NCBI GenBank assembly: GCA_033961575.1
Contig: CM066738.1
Coordinates: 100,713,478-100,777,477 of the forward strand
DNA from: Aselliscus stoliczkanus
Lineage: Eukaryota; Chordata; Mammalia; Chiroptera; Hipposideridae
Direction of reading: 5' to 3'
Length of the DNA stretch: 64,000 nucleotides
In this document: positions 48,103 to 58,690 of the stretch, piece by piece
Layout of the letters: each line of letters opens with the position of its first letter
Numbering within the stretch: position 1 is the first letter of the stretch
The notes under the pieces: model-generated
Database searches by the model: none
Told to the model about the DNA's origin: nothing
The model's input: the letters and a program-made list of their open reading frames with translations, nothing else
Made by a program: the position numbers and the translations under genes

Positions 48103-48220
48103 CCATAGAGATGTAACACATGAGTATACTGATTCTCGAAGAATTCATAACTGGAAACAATGTCACAGTCCTCTATGGTTTGACCATTCTTATACCAAGT
48201 TACCTCCGGCTTGGGCTGAC
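48103..48220 (-). CDS. ALPK2: ALPK2 second coding exon (middle of Ig-like domain)
   Basis: This short 118-nt exon falls inside no long open frame of its own. It is recognised by joining it to its neighbours. The acceptor reads CATCAG|GTCAGCCC and the donor ATGG|GTAAGTGG, a near-ideal donor. It enters in phase 1 and leaves in phase 2, encoding residues 37(part)-76(part): [12 protein letters not shown], then [15 protein letters not shown] and HVLHLYG. This is the C to E strand region of an I-set Ig domain, with the core Trp at residue 45. The two spare bases at each end complete Gly37 with the upstream exon and Gly76 with the downstream exon. No frameshift or stop is present. The match to human ALPK2 is from memory, but the exact phase agreement on both sides is independent support. 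Confidence 0.93.
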
Positions 48221-48369
48221 CTGATGATACAGAGATAAGGATATTCTTATTACATTAAGTATTTTTTACAAAGGAAAATAATAAAACTATGAGTAAGAAT
48301 GGGTAATAAGCAACGGGGATGAGCATGATGGATAGGTCAGCTGGGGAACTAAAAACACTCTCATCGATA

Positions 48370-48500
48370 CAACTGCATCCTTTAATAAGCACTATAGGGC
48401 ATGTTATGTGCCTACAATGGTGCTGTGCTTGGGAGGGGGTGGGGCATACGAAATGAAAACTACTGCCTCTAATCTCAAGGAGCTACTAAGAAAACGTATC
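48370..48500. repeat. L2 LINE fragment
   Basis: TAATAAGCACTATAGGGCATG, GTGCCTACAATGGTGCTGTG and AATCTCAAGGAGCTACTAAG follow the L2 3' order. Confidence 0.5.
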
Positions 48501-50136
48501 TAAAACTTAGAAATAAGACAAACATGAACATAGTACCCTCTTTCAAAGTCATATGAGGACAAAGGCCCATGTAAGAATTATCTGAGGGAATGTACTTTGT
48601 TTCATTCAATGATCACTATTAAAATTCCCAGATTCTGTGAAGTTACATGTAAATTTGTAGATGTTTATCTGATAGAGCTGCAAATAATCTCTGTCTAGCA
48701 GAAAAGATAACCCCATAAATTATGGTTTATTGCCCTATGGGCCACTGACTAGGGTTTCACCTAACCCAGCAATCTTAGCCTAACAATCCTTTGTTAAATT
48801 GTCTATAAATACCTAATTCCTCAAAGCAGGTCTTAATACTTTCTGTTTCCCTTTTTATTTAAAAATTTGAAAAAAAAAATCTTTGGAATGTGAATTTCAT
48901 ATTTGCATGGGAGTCACTTTATCTTTCTTTAAAGTGCTTAGAGTAGAGTGTATGTTATGGTACCAAAAAAGGGAAGAACAACATGGATTAGCAGGTGCCA
49001 TCTCTTCCTGAGGATGGAGGAGTCTGAAACGTAGGTTTCCCAGGCTGGTACTGTGAATATGTGGCTAATGTCATCACTGGAAATTGATCTATGCTTTCTC
49101 CCTCAGTAGGGATTCATCTTCCCCTGGTGATCATTAACCAGATGCAATGTTAATAGGTCAACCTGGTAAAGCCCCCAGGAATTCCATTCACACCTTGGGA
49201 TTTTTCCCCCTTGTGATGGGGCCAGGTTTCTGGTATGTGTCCCAAAGAGCTTTCTCACTAGCTTCCATGTCATTGAAAATTCATCGAAATGTGCTATCTA
49301 CGCAGGAGGAAAGCCTGATATTTGGAAAAATACACCGTTCTGAATCCACCCCAGGAACATTCTTGTGTTTTCTGTCTTATCACATGATTGTTGGCAAGCC
49401 ACCCCAGGGACCACTAAGAAGAGAACTCCTTGTTCTTCTCAGACCCATACCACAGATGGGACCTGAGGATGCTCAGAGCCCCTCTCTCTCCCTCTGTGTG
49501 TCGCCAATGTGGGGTCTTCCAGCCAGGCTACCTCTGTGCCACCACCATGAATGTGAGTGGTGGCAACTGTGGGTGCTCCTCTTTGCTTCTCCTTCAAGTG
49601 GGGGCCTGACCCATGGGTCCCCAGACAGACCTGTATTCAAGGACACGTCCTTTCCCCAGCGTCCGTGTGGCTAAGCTCTTTCAAGCAAACGACTGAACCA
49701 CCAAAAATGAGCTTCCCTAAAGAGCCATCAAGCAATTTGCTGATCATAATTCATTTCTGCCTGTTCTTATTAGCCTTGTGTCCTACTTTCAGCTTGTTTT
49801 ATCAGATTCCTCCTTAGGAAGCATTTAATTGCTCCTTTTTCGTGTGTGTATGTCACTTTTTGAAGAAAGTAAATGAAGTATGCATGCGCTGAGGCTGGGG
49901 AACCCTCCTGATCTCTTAAGACTTCAATGTTTCTTTCATTCCAAATGACCAGCGCCGACCGCTTCCCCACCTTCATCAGGGCTGACTGGTTTTTCCCCTT
50001 TGCGAGGTGTAGATCTGAATAATCAGTCAGAAATGAGACTTGCACAGAGAAGTGGTATCGTGCACCTTGTGGCTGGTTCTCTTTTTCTCCCTCCACTTGC
50101 TGGAAGCCTTCCCCTGTTAATCTTACCCATGTTTTT

Positions 50137-50368
50137 TTTGTTTTTGGGGTGGTTTTTTTTCCTTATATTTGCTGTTTTTGTTTTGTCGTGTTGTTTTTGT
50201 TTTTATTGGGGAACACTGTGGTTTTCCAGAACCCATCAGATCCAAGTCAAGCGGTTGTTTCAATCTAGTTGTGGAGGGCGCAGCTCAGAGGCCCATGTGG
50301 GGATCGAACCGGCAATCTTGGTGTTGTGAGCACTGTGTTCTAACCAACTGAGCTAACCGGCCGCCCCC
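50137..50368 (-). mobile_element. VES-type bat SINE, reverse
   Basis: On the minus strand: GGCCGGTTAGCTCAGTTGG, GTTGGTTAGAACACAGTGC, a B box GGTTCGATCCCC, CTGCGCCCTCCACAACTAG and GTTCCCCAATAAAAA. This order is the VES family of bats and is the best organism clue in the window. Imperfect target copies ATCTTACCCATGTTTTT / ATCCTACCCTTGTTTTT flank it. Confidence 0.9.
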
Positions 50369-51360
50369 ATCCTACCCTTGTTTTTAAAGGCTACCTGTCA
50401 CAGATTGAGAGCCACCTTCCAAACATCTCACAAGCACCTGGCTATTGTTGTGTGGGGACCGGTAGCAGAGTTGAGGGTACGTCCAAACACCGGGGCTTCC
50501 TGGAGAGATATGGGGGCCCTGCTCTGAAAGCTCAGTAGTGGCGTTGTGCCTGTCCCCCCTTCTGAATGGTTATGTATAAATATGGAGAACGAGGACTCAG
50601 CTCTGAGATCAGAGAGGCTGAGTGTCCAGCCTACCCTCCAGCTGGAGACAAGATTTCATGACGACTTCCACTGAGGGAGCGCTGCCATTTCAGAGGCTGG
50701 CACTCCTCCACTCTGGACTTAGAAGAAGGGATCAGGGGGAGAAGGGTTTTCTGTCTGCCCTCAGGAAAGACGACTGGGGCCTGTTTTTTGGAGGGTAGAA
50801 ACATAATCTAAGAAAGAAAAGAAAACAACCCACAAGGTGTAGGGTAACACTTCTCTGCCCAATTATGTTCTTTCTATTTTCTTTTAATCATAAATCCTTT
50901 TCCCTACTGGGCGTACAAATTCCGAGTCAGCTCTGGGTTATTTATTCTTCAGTTCAGGGGAAATTCCAGGTCCCTGCTTTTCCTCCCCTGGGCCCTCCTG
51001 CCTTGGTCTTAACCTTTTCACTGCTCATTAGCTTGCTTGAAGACTGCAAGTAGTGGGGGGACAGATTTAACCTGCTTTTGGATATCAGTAAAAGAGTGAG
51101 GGAAGAATTCAATCCGTTGTCTGAAGTGAAATTATTCGTGCCATTCCTATGTGCTACAGGAAATTAAGGGTGGATTATCTGAAAAAAATAACCACTGTGG
51201 GAGTTGCCTAACCCAAAACCACAGTGTGAAATGAAGATTACAATAATGTGTCCAGGAAGTGACTCGAAGAAATCTTTTAGAAAAAAAATCATAGAGGATT
51301 CAGTTGCTCACTTGGTTACTTAGAATAAACTTCCCAGGTAATTTTCCCAAGTGATGTTTT

Positions 51361-52328
51361 TGTTTGTTTGTTTGTTTGTTTTGTTTGTTTTTACTTTTTT
51401 TTCCTAAAGATTTTATGGGGGAATTGGGAGAGGGAAACAGCGTTGGGGAAATGGAAAAGGGAACAGACAAGTTGCTGTCCTTTTGTTCTTCAGTCTAGTT
51501 GCGGAGGACGTTGCTTCACTGGCCCATGTTGGTGTCATCATTGCGCTCTTCCCAGATGAGGCAGATCAGTCGCCCGTCTCTGCATGCCGCTCATCTCGGC
51601 TATTGGCAGCTCACGCTGGCTGCCGGCCACTCACTGTAGCCTATGGCAGCCCACTGCAGCAGGGGCTGCAGCCTACACCATCGCCGGGGCTCGCACAGTC
51701 CAGCTCCAGGTGGAGCTGTTGTTAGCTGTAGAGGGCAGTGTCACTGGCCCTCATGTGGGATCCGAACCAGGGCCACTGGCATCCCAAAACCAGCTCTTAA
51801 CCAATGCGCCACTCGGCCGGCCCTTTACTTTTTTTTATTAGTTTCAGGTGTACAAAGCAATGTACTAGTTATACATTTGACCCTCACAAAATGATAGCCC
51901 CTCTCCCCCAATCTATGGCCCCTCTGACATCGTACATATCTATTACAATTCCATTGACTCTATTCTATATATATATAAATATTAAATTTTATATATATAA
52001 AGTTATATATATATATTAAATTATAGTTGACATACAATATTATTCAGCTTCAGCTTCAGGTGTACAGTGCAGTGGTCAAGCCTCTACACCATCCATGAAG
52101 TGCTCTGTCTAACAAGACATGTGCTCATCTGACACCCTACAAAATCTTTACAACATTATTGATTACATTTTCCAAACTGCCTTTCATATCTCTGTGGCAG
52201 TATTATTACCAATTTATGCTGCCTGGTCCCTTCCCCTTCGCCCTCATCCCCCACCCCCTTTCCATCTAGCAGCCATCAGTTTTTCTTCTATATCTCTGAG
52301 ACAATTTCTGTTGACTTTACTAATTTAT
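51361..52328 (-). mobile_element. L1 3' end insertion containing a nested SINE
   Basis: A perfect 14-base duplication CCAAGTGATGTTTT lies at 51347-51360 and 52329-52342. Between them is a TTTG-rich tail, the SINE at 51403-51823, and the L1 3' UTR in reverse (51837-52328). The L1 arrived first and the SINE landed in its tail. It sits about 75 bases from the ALPK2 exon donor. Confidence 0.88.
51403..51823 (-). mobile_element. Long composite bat SINE, reverse, nested in L1
   Basis: It is highly similar along its whole length to the SINE at 33887-34318 (same head, same 300-base body, same CCCCAATAAAATC-like tail, here slightly altered). Target duplication TTTACTTTTTTTT lies at 51390-51402 and 51824-51836. 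Confidence 0.92.
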
Positions 52329-52415
52329 CCAAGTGATGTTTTAATAATGCCTTTATGAACCAAAAGGCCTGGTCCGCAGGGAGATTACACAGGGTGATTA
52401 GCGAGTGACCATTAC

Positions 52416-52543
52416 CAGCTATTATGCAGCGAAGGGCAGTGTCTGACTTCTCAGGAACTTTCTGGGAGAGCAACGTCGATAAAAAACAAAGTGTGCGCCT
52501 CTGGGGCCCTCCTGAGTCAGTCATCCTCTCATGCCACGTGAAT
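52416..52543 (-). CDS. ALPK2: ALPK2 exon with start codon (first coding exon; codes 52524-52416)
   Basis: This exon holds the start of alpha-protein kinase 2, a large atypical (alpha-family) serine/threonine kinase linked to heart and muscle development. A pyrimidine-rich acceptor ends in CAG just above 52543. A 19-nt 5' leader segment precedes ATG at 52524-52522, which has A at -3. The frame gives residues 1-36 plus the first base of codon 37: it begins [10 protein letters not shown] and contains the [10 protein letters not shown] segment and LRCIIA, the B strand of an Ig-like domain with Cys33. The donor is GCTG|GTAATG (phase 1). The start and the first 36 residues match human ALPK2 closely as I remember it. 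The frame continues in register into the exon at 48103-48220. Frame further upstream runs into the intron, so 52524 is the best start. A tiny upstream ORF overlaps this start. Confidence 0.93.
52521..52532 (-). promoter_or_regulatory. Three-codon upstream ORF overlapping the ALPK2 start
   Basis: In the 5' leader part of the first coding exon, an ATG at 52532-52530 has G at -3 and opens a frame of three codons ending in TGA at 52523-52521. That stop shares two bases with the ALPK2 ATG (52524-52522), forming an ATGA overlap. Such an arrangement can lower or gate translation through reinitiation or leaky scanning. The overlap is seen in the sequence; any regulatory effect is inferred. Confidence 0.5.
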
Positions 52544-52729
52544 CTGAAAAACAAAACTCCCCAACATCACCAATTGTTCTGGGACTTCTCTGGCTTCCCT
52601 AAGAGTTTGAGAAACCCCTGCAGCCTTGTCAGTGGCTCATCGGGAGAGAAAGAGCATGGGGCTGCTCCGTTGGCTTATAAAAGGCTGGGGTTGGCTCTCA
52701 GACTAGTGGGCAGGTTGGAAGTCCTCGGA

Positions 52730-52937
52730 CAGGCTTTCTCGCCCGCACCACTATTGACAATTTTGACCAGATTCTTTGCTGGGGGGCCTGCCCTGTGCAT
52801 CATAGGATGTTTAGCAGAATCCCTGGCTTCCACCCATTAGATGCCAGTAGCAACCCTCCCCCAAGTCAAGACAATCAAAAATGTGCACAGACATTGCCAA
52901 TGTCCCCGGGGAGGGCAGCCCTGGTTGCAAACCACTA
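52730..52937. repeat. MER20-type hAT MITE
   Basis: CTGCCCTGTGCATCATAGGA, CCATTAGATGCCAGTAGCAA, GACATTGCCAATGTCCCC and TGGTTGCAAACCACTA are in family order, opposite in orientation to the copy at 11794-12015. Confidence 0.8.
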
Positions 52938-53179
52938 GCCCTTGTAGGTCACGGGGCGGCCAGAGCCCAGACTGACAAGAAAGAACTGCAGGAGCCTATA
53001 GTTGATACCACCATCTCTCATGTCTCTTTCTCTCTTCAAATTCTTTTCATGTTGAGCTCAAAAAGTGTGTATGCCTATTTGGCTCCAAAAAGAGGAGTTG
53101 ATTCAATGCAAAGGAATCTCCAGGTGGGAGGTATTCTGAAACTGGGAAAGACAGGTGCCCCAGGAGGACAATGACGGCT

Positions 53180-53400
53180 AGCATTTTCAAACAAGCATGC
53201 ATTCATTGATACGAATCAGCATTTAACACCTGTTTGGTCACCAGCCATGCGATTTCATGTCTTTTAAACTACCTCAGTGGTTATTAATACCTCCTACATC
53301 TTACGGACAAGGAAGGTGAGGCTTAGAGAGGTTCAACAGCTCATTCAAGGTCACACAGCTCACGTGGTTGCTGTCCTAAGGCTACCCTTCACGGCTGTGC
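53180..53400 (-). repeat. MIR SINE, reverse
   Basis: AGCATTTAACACCTGTTTGG, GACAAGGAAGGTGAGGCTTAG and CATTCAAGGTCACACAGCTC follow the reverse MIR order. Confidence 0.65.
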
Positions 53401-54735
53401 AGGCTGACACCATTAGCGTGCAAGGCGCCCCCAGAGCTGCCCCGTGCATCTGTGCACAGCTCATGCAGAAATGCAGCAGCCCCAAGAACCAGTTGTCTGA
53501 GCCCACAGGACCCTTCCCTCCCCGTCCTCTGGGTACAGAGCTAGCACCGCTCTGCCAAATCGAGCCTTTGTGGAGCCTCCAGCTTGGAAATAACATTTCG
53601 CTCTATCCAGAATCGGGTCCCACTTCTCCCCATTCCTGCACACCCGGGAGCTCAGGAAAAGGAAAGCCCACATCACAGTAGGACACATTTACCATGATCA
53701 GAGGTAAGGGCACTGAGAAGCTATACATGGTGACTCCAGGGATGCTGAGGGTCCCAAAGCAGAAGCCTGAGCTAAGCTCTTAGTGAAAGAGGCTGGAATC
53801 TAAGCGATCACAGCTGTATCGTCAAAGGGAAAACCCCACTCCACGCGGGCGTAACAGCCTCTTGGTCTTTTAGAGCCAATTCCTCCTACTTCCCTCCCAC
53901 TTTCCAGGTTGTTGCGGAGACCCAGAGAGCCAGCTTGCCAGACACAAGTTCCCTGACAACAGTTCAAGGTTTTACCAACACTTGAAAGCTGCCTGCTGAG
54001 TGGGAAAGTGAGTCAAGGGGAGGGATGGGGTAGGAGATAAACAATGTCTGAGGACCTTTGCTGCTGCTCAGGACTGGCTATAGGCCTGGTCCAAGATGAG
54101 AATAAGGGGTTTCTTGTTCAAATATGATTAAGATATTTAAGATGGCAACAGTGGATCATTAAACCAAGCACTGGCACCCATCTGAGCACAGGCCCCTGTG
54201 TGAAGGTGTAGACTGTGGGCCCATGAGGCTGGCCCTGCCTGGCAGATGCCTCCCTTGGGATAATTGTGCCCCAAAATGCCTGCTAGTCCTCTCTTGGGCC
54301 TCTCAGCATTTCCCTCATCTCAAGGTGTTCTGTTGACAAAATGGTCATCCTTGAAAACCAAAAAGCATTCCCAAACTGCCCCTCTATGAAACTCCCAAGC
54401 TCTCTGAGTTATCAGGGTTCAAAAAAGAATAATTTAGGAGAATACACTTCCCTTCCTCAGAAAAGTGTGTGCAGAAAGCAACTTTGTGCTTAGAACCCGA
54501 GGTTTAAATCCCTGTGAAGGGTGGAAAAAGCCGTAAGTTGAAGTTCTATGTTAGCATCAAAAAGCAAGAAAACTGTTTGGGTGTGGGTCAGAGGACATGG
54601 GCTGGGAGAGACGTTTGAAGAGTTGCAGAGATACATGGGGAAGACTGAGCCAGAGAGGTTAAAAAGAGGATTTTAAAAATTTTGCTCTGTGGTTATGAAT
54701 TGGATCCTTTTAACGGTCTTTAAAAAAGACTTGAA

Positions 54736-54892
54736 GGGGCCCGCCGAGTGGCTCAGTTGGTTAAGAGCTCTCTCAAGAGTGCAAGCTGAGCTCTGAGCAA
54801 CCGCAGTTTGATGCCCAGCCCGAGCTGAGCTGCTGCTAAGCTGCCAACAGGTGGCAGGATGGCTCAGCTAAAATAATAATAAAAGTTAAAAA
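54736..54892 (+). mobile_element. tRNA-derived bat SINE with a second head fragment
   Basis: The head GGGGCCCGCCGAGTGGCTCAG is followed by a second GGCAGGATGGCTCAGCT unit, as in the three-headed SINE at 4588-5127, then an AATAATAAT/A tail. A perfect 14-base duplication AAAAAAGACTTGAA lies at 54722-54735 and 54893-54906. Confidence 0.9.
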
Positions 54893-54899
54893 AAAAAAG

Positions 54900-55172
54900 A
54901 CTTGAATTGCATTTCCAGTTACTTTGGGTTATAGGACATTTTAAAAGCAACTGTGTGACGAGGTTGGACCACATGGGGTCCCTGGTTAACATGTGTTATA
55001 TGTAAAAGCATCATAGGCCCCTCTCAGTGTAGCGGGTGAATTAGTTGCACAGAACAGGAAGAAAACTCACCTATAAGGTGGCAAATATACACCTCACTTA
55101 GATGCCAAGTATATTTGGTGGTTGAGGAATTGGAGGGTTCCAATTGGTATAAGAAGGCCAGAGTGGACACGT
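54900..55172. repeat. Unclassified dispersed repeat, copy 2
   Basis: Near-colinear with 38237-38510 (about 88% identical by eye, one 8-base gap). The SINE at 54736-54892 landed at its left edge. Confidence 0.65.
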
Positions 55173-56079
55173 AATTTTATTTACTTACTTAGAAGTCATA
55201 AGAATGTCTAATGAAGAAGTTGTTCTCAAGTATGTTAAAAGAAAAAGTTATCTAAGAAAATAATCCAAAGGGACCATTTTTATGGCATCCATCTTGCACA
55301 AGAATGTTTAAAGAAAATGTGGTGAATGTTGTTGAATTATTGTATGAATCAATGAATAAGCCAGAATGAATGTGGCTCCAACAGTACACAGAGAGCCAAA
55401 AAAATGAACAGTGCCATGCTGTCCTTTCACTGCTGAGGAAATGTGCCCCCCACCCCGCTTGCAAAACACGTGCAGAAAGAAGCTTTTCTGTTAACACCAA
55501 AGTATTTGCTCCCCCATTTTGGAGGTTTGAGCTGGTGATGAGAGCTGGACTTGTGGATTTGATTTGAGATTAAAAAGTTGGTATTTCTCAGAATTATAGA
55601 ACAAATAATTTTAAGACTTAAATGTAAGCGTAAGACAGAAAGAATGGAATCGAAGTTCAATTTAAAAATTAATTGCAGTATTTCACAGCTAGAAGTATAA
55701 CTTCATGATTTCATGTACTATCCTTGAATCAATATAAAATATAGAACAAGGGTTGGTAAATGTATAAAAACGTGGCTTCAGAAAGAAAGACAGAGAGAGA
55801 TAAAGGAAAAAAGTAAAAAATAAAGAGACAGAGAGCAAGTCTTAGATTTAGAATCATCCTCCAAATAAAGATATTTTGTGCATTTATTGTTGGTCTGGTA
55901 AATTTCCCAAAGATGACGAACATGCAATTTACACAGTTTGTATCCCCCGTTGGTATATACTGATTTGGACATGGCACATAGTTAGGCTTTGTTATCCAAG
56001 AAAAGCAATGGACTAGAAGTCAGAAATTTTAGTCCTAACACTTCCACAACTTACCATTTTTTGAATGGCACGATAGCAT

Positions 56080-56312
56080 AGGAGATTAAGAGATCTAGAG
56101 CCAATTGCAGAGTTCAAATTCTGACCCCACTCTTTCCTAGCTCAATAAGCATTGTCACAACCTCTCTGTGCCTCAGTTTCCTCAACTGTAAAATGGAGGC
56201 ATAATACTTGTACATACTTCATAGGTTGTTGTAAAGAGTAAATGATTATTGCACATAAAGCTGCTCGTACAGTGCCTGGCACAAAAGTAAGTGCTCAGTC
56301 AATGTTAGCACT
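56080..56312 (+). repeat. MIR SINE, nearly full length
   Basis: GAGTTCAAATTCTGACCCCA, CTCTGTGCCTCAGTTTCCTC, AACTGTAAAATGGAGGCATA, CAGTGCCTGGCACAAAAGTA and GCTCAGTCAATGTTAGC follow the MIR order. Confidence 0.9.
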
Positions 56313-56399
56313 AATTTTTTTTTTTTTAAGTGCAGCTTCAAGTTGGAAATGCTAGCTCATCTGACTTGTCGACTGAAAGTGGTGCTGACATCTCTACAA

Positions 56400-56815
56400 C
56401 ACTTTTTTTTTTAACAGCTTTAAGGAGAGATAATTCACAATCAATTCACCCATTTTAAAGTATACAATTCAACTGCTTTCGATATATTCAGAGTTGTGCA
56501 ACCATCACCACAATCAATTTTAGAGCTTTCTCACCCCCTCAGAAAGAACCCTACACCCTTTCCATCTTCCCATCTCCCATCTCCCCTCCATCTCCCCTCC
56601 AACACACACACAGTTCTAGGCAACTATGACTCTGCTGTCTGTCTCTATGGATTTGCCTACTCTAGATATTTCATATAAATAGAATCATATAATATATGAT
56701 TGTTTGTGACTACTGGTTCCTTTCTCTTCACATAATGTGTTCAAGGTCCATCCATGTTGTAGCGTGTGTCAGTACTTCAGTACTTTTTATGGCTGATCTG
56801 TAGCCTTCCTAGGAC
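56400..56815 (-). repeat. L1 3' region, reverse
   Basis: CACCCATTTTAAAGTATACA, GAGTTGTGCAACCATCACCA, TGTCTCTATGGATTTGCCTA, GGTCCATCCATGTTGTAGC and CAGTACTTTTTATGGCTGA are ordered landmarks of the reverse strand of an old L1. Confidence 0.85.
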
Positions 56816-57913
56816 AGTTGTTGGGAGAGAGAGATAGCTGCCCTTGCTCTCCACATTCCTAGGAGACTTACTCAGACAAGGAAGGTTGGGGGTGGGGGCA
56901 GAGAAGAGGATCTCATGGCTGGAAAACTCTCCTGACCAGCAAGCATCATAGGACTATGGACCAAACACAGGCTTTGTCGCTTGCCAAGGACAAATCTATG
57001 TACAGCTCTGCCATTTACCTGGTTGAGGTATTATTGAGCCTGTTCCCTCATCTGTAGAAGGAGATAATGATAATGTTCTAGGAATTAGAATAATGTATGG
57101 AGATGGCCTAGGAAGAATCTGTTACACAATTGGTTTTCAAGTTGGCAGTCATTAGACTTGAAGGAAAGATTTCACTTGTTCCAATTTCCTTTTCTGCTGT
57201 GGGTTACCACAATGATTTCTTTTTTTAAAGTGATATGCCAATTAATGTCTAAAAATCTCTCCTGCTATAATATTCACTTTTAATAGTAATTTACAAGACA
57301 CCTCCCATGCCCATTCCCAGGGTCTACTGGTGGGAAAGGGAAGAAAGGACAAATCAAGCTGTCAAGAGTTGGGGTGATACTGAGGACCTTATGTGTCATC
57401 TATAAACAGGTGACGGCTTCCTGACAGTGAAGTCCCACCGATTACAACACTGACAAACCTAGCAATGACCACAGGCATGGGGCACTGACTCTAAAGGAAA
57501 GAACAGTTAAGTAGGCTCTGATTCATGTTTCATGCCTCCTCCAGAGGTGAGAACCCTTGAAGACAGATTTATCATTCTCTGCTAGCGATGGAGAACCTAC
57601 ATTGAATTATCGATATTAGCAGAGGGGGCCATGGTGGGGTTCACCGACAACCCTGGAGAGATCACATGTTAACTGGCAAGAACACAAGACTTGTGTGGTT
57701 TTGTTTTTTTGGCTGTGTGGTCCAGGGCAAGTTGCTTTCTTTATAAAAATGTTTATCTTTACTTATACGGATCCTAAATGTATACATTCGTATCCTTTAA
57801 AATACATACAAAACTAAAGCCTCTGTTAACATTATCCCTCCAACTCAGCACTTTCCCAAGAGGAAGCATTTGCTTACCTTTTCATGCCTCTTTCTATCCA
57901 TTTATGTACCTAG

Positions 57914-57935
57914 CGTGTGTGTGTGTATGTGTGTG

Positions 57936-57986
<51 letters not shown>

Positions 57987-58110
57987 TTTAATATATGTAA
58001 ATTTGTTATATGTTTAAATACGTATTAAATATTTACATAATATATTATATATTTAAACACATATTAAATATGTATTTTAAATTATATATATATATAAAAT
58101 TTTGTTGTAT
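57914..58110. repeat. (TG)n(TA)n microsatellite and TA-rich tract
   Basis: TG repeats at 57914-57938 pass into an uninterrupted TA run to about 57977 and then CA. About 100 bases of TA-rich sequence follow. The TA run is self-complementary and may be unstable. Confidence 0.95.
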
Positions 58111-58489
58111 ATATGGCACTAAATTGTATATACTTGCCATGCAGTTGGCTTATCTTACCTAATAGTAAGTTTTGGCAGTCTTACAAAGTCAAGCCAATCC
58201 TTAAAGGACTGCATCATTTTAAAAACTGCTCAGTGATATCAGTACTGCAGGGCATGGTAATGCCACGCACAATCTCTCTGCCCTTGTGTCGATGACGTCT
58301 ACCTTGGCTGGAGTTTCTCAGACTGACGAATGTGTCTCCAAAAACATTCTGGTACATGCCTCCTTGGGGAATTAAGTGGTTCTCTAAACTAAATACCAAG
58401 AAACACGATTACTGGATAAAAGAGCAGTCCCATGTTACATGGTGATTGACACTCCAAAATGGGCAGGGCCCTTAGGGAATAGCAGATGG

Positions 58490-58690
58490 ATGTGGCGATG
58501 AAGGGCCTGACTCCTGGGTTCAGAACTTAGCTCCGCCACTTACTAGTTTATCTTCTCTCTGCCTCGGCGTCTTCATCTGCTAAACTAAGATAATAGCAGC
58601 TTCTGCTTCACTTAGTTGTTAGGAAAATTGAATATGTATAGAGCTCTTCTGAATAGCATAGTAAGAACTTATATAAGTGTTAGCTGCAAT
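58490..58690 (+). repeat. MIR SINE
   Basis: TCAGAACTTAGCTCCGCCAC, CTGCCTCGGCGTCTTCATCT and TAGTTGTTAGGAAAATTGAA follow the MIR order. Confidence 0.7.

Larger units (their letters stand above)
48221..52415 (-). other. ALPK2: ALPK2 intron between first and second coding exons
   Basis: This is a phase 1 intron with donor GTAATG at 52415 and acceptor CATCAG ending at 48221. It carries a VES SINE (50137-50368) and an L1 3' fragment with a long composite SINE nested in it (51361-52328), only about 75 bases from the exon boundary. The interval 48500-50100, including a 175-codon plus-strand open frame, shows no recognisable product or splice structure. Confidence 0.8.

Noticed and set aside
49147..49674. 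175-codon plus-strand open frame
   Set aside because: No recognisable domain, no splice context, opposite strand to ALPK2 and inside its intron; composition looks like chance in moderately GC-rich DNA.
52525..52554. Earlier in-frame ATG for ALPK2 at 52554
   Set aside because: It lies beyond the CAG splice acceptor, in intron sequence, so it would not be in the mature message.
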